A stretch of 64,000 bases of DNA, from the NCBI GenBank assembly GCA_037951105.1, contig JBAMJV010009028.1, positions 1 to 64,000 on the forward strand, in the 5' to 3' direction. Shown piece after piece: positions 62,944 through 64,000 of the stretch (position 1 is its first letter; each line of letters begins with the position of its first letter). The notes below the pieces were generated by a model. It was not told the DNA's origin. It worked only from the letters and a program-made list of their open reading frames with translations, and made no database searches. The position numbers and the translations under genes were made by a program. The stretch comes from Echinarachnius parma. Its lineage: Eukaryota; Echinodermata; Echinoidea; Clypeasteroida; Echinarachniidae.

Positions 62944-64000
62944 CTGACAGAGGGCTTATGCCCGGATAATAATTACCCTTCTCGTTATTATTCTGACAAG
63001 CAACACAAAAGTCTTCACTACCACGTATATGCTCGTGTAAATGATATAATTATGATAATTAATTAGGCCGAAAATTATATGATTTTTCCGAATATGCATG
63101 GTTTGGCCCGACATTACATCATTTGGGGCGAATATATCATGACTTTGCCGAATATGACATGATCGTACCCGAATATGCATACATGGTATCTTATTTTCAA
63201 AACTCTGCAGCCCCCTAGCGCCCCCAACCCCCCCCCCCCCCCCGCCCCTCCGCCTCGTACCACTATACAATCCCTTTTGGAGTTCTTGCATCGAAGATTA
63301 TAAGAATTCTGGCATGAGCATATTATCAGAATTACGTATTATCTTGTCCCCTTTGTCATGTCATGCCTTACCCTTAATTTCTCTAATTACTTATTCGCTA
63401 TGAGTTGGAGTCGAGGAGGGGTTGTCACTGTGTTGGTGACCCTGCTCCCCCCCCCCCCCCCCCAGGGTTTTTAAATGCTAATTCACAGGCAAAAATATGT
63501 GTGCATTATTTATTTATTTTGTTGGCATTTTACAATTTGACAATTTGACAAGATTTCTCTACTTAAATTATCATGTTACTGTTTTAATGAACATTACTGT
63601 CTTAATGCACCTCTTCTCTCCGTTTGCCTTCCTCCCTTTCTTTATTCTACTTTTTGTGGGGAAGACTTGTATATATATGAGTGACTTGACTGTATGTCGC
63701 TCCGTAATTGGTTGTTTACCGAGCTAAGGCGGCATGATTGTTCTCTTTATTATTATGATTGGTTGAACATTTTCCAAAGATTAATTAGAGCAAAATATAT
63801 GATTTATTAGAACAAAATATCAATCATAATTATGACCTTATTTGCATAAATTATCATGAATACGTAATTGAGATGATTTTTTTTTTTTTTTAAGTAACAT
63901 TAATTCCCATTGTATAGTTTATACTAATATTGACACGCGTGTACATTTTCGCGGTGATCAGGCGTTACACGGCCAAGACCTGAGACTTCAATTAGCTCGG
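60608..64000. other. Repeat-poor AT-rich DNA with G/C homopolymers
   Basis: C(18) at 60689, G(10) at 61129, C(16) at 61747, G(33) at 62911-62943, C(22) at about 63222 and C(18) at 63448. Two stretches share GAGGGAGCGAAGC text (61208 and 61577) and GTGCATACCTAGGAAGGAAATT (61338 and 61611), another direct duplication. No exon is convincing. Confidence 0.5.

Overview
This is nuclear DNA of an animal, AT-rich and intron-rich, most likely a marine deuterostome. An echinoderm or hemichordate is my inference, from the style of the interspersed repeats (tRNA-derived SINEs with an 'ATAGCGCT...TTATTACC' flank, 'GTCCGTCC' repeats, many fold-back MITEs). Genes have many small exons with GT-AG borders, and most of the window is introns, tandem repeats and small DNA transposons. 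There are no operons, CRISPR arrays or prokaryotic features.

Layout. 1-5.1 kb: three successive tandem arrays (59-bp and 17-bp minisatellites, a poly-G-rich array, and a 184-bp satellite of 13 monomers). 5.1-7.7 kb: a CpG-rich patch and MITEs. 7.85-15.64 kb (+): a complete six-exon gene for a DUF2838/GPC1-type glycerophosphocholine acyltransferase (365 aa). 15.6-23.2 kb: intergenic repeats. 23.27-34.83 kb (+): a complete seven-exon prohibitin-2 gene (296 aa) with one AT-AC (U12-type) intron. 35-39 kb: 3' flank and MITEs. 39.06-43.35 kb (-): the five 3' exons (373 codons) of an arylsulfatase B/I/J-family gene; I could not find the 5' exons with the active-site Cys. 43.4-50 kb: SINE, a 1.8-kb TIR element and old repeats. 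53.27-56.57 kb (+): a small four-exon gene of unknown function whose second exon is split by a 388-bp TTAA MITE. 56.6-64 kb: repeats, microsatellites and one tiny candidate exon.

The genes do not form an obvious pathway: one is a phospholipid-remodelling membrane enzyme, one a mitochondrial inner-membrane scaffold and one a lysosomal or secreted sulfatase. What unites the window is genome dynamics. Exons of all three recognised genes are flanked by decaying partial copies of themselves. Copies of the exon start, with its acceptor, lie upstream, and copies of the exon end, with its donor side, lie downstream. They look like remnants of repeated local tandem duplication. TTAA-flanked MITEs, hAT-like MITEs and long homopurine or triplet-repeat tracts sit on top of this, several directly beside 5' splice sites.

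All gene models come from splice-phase arithmetic and remembered family motifs; no search was run.
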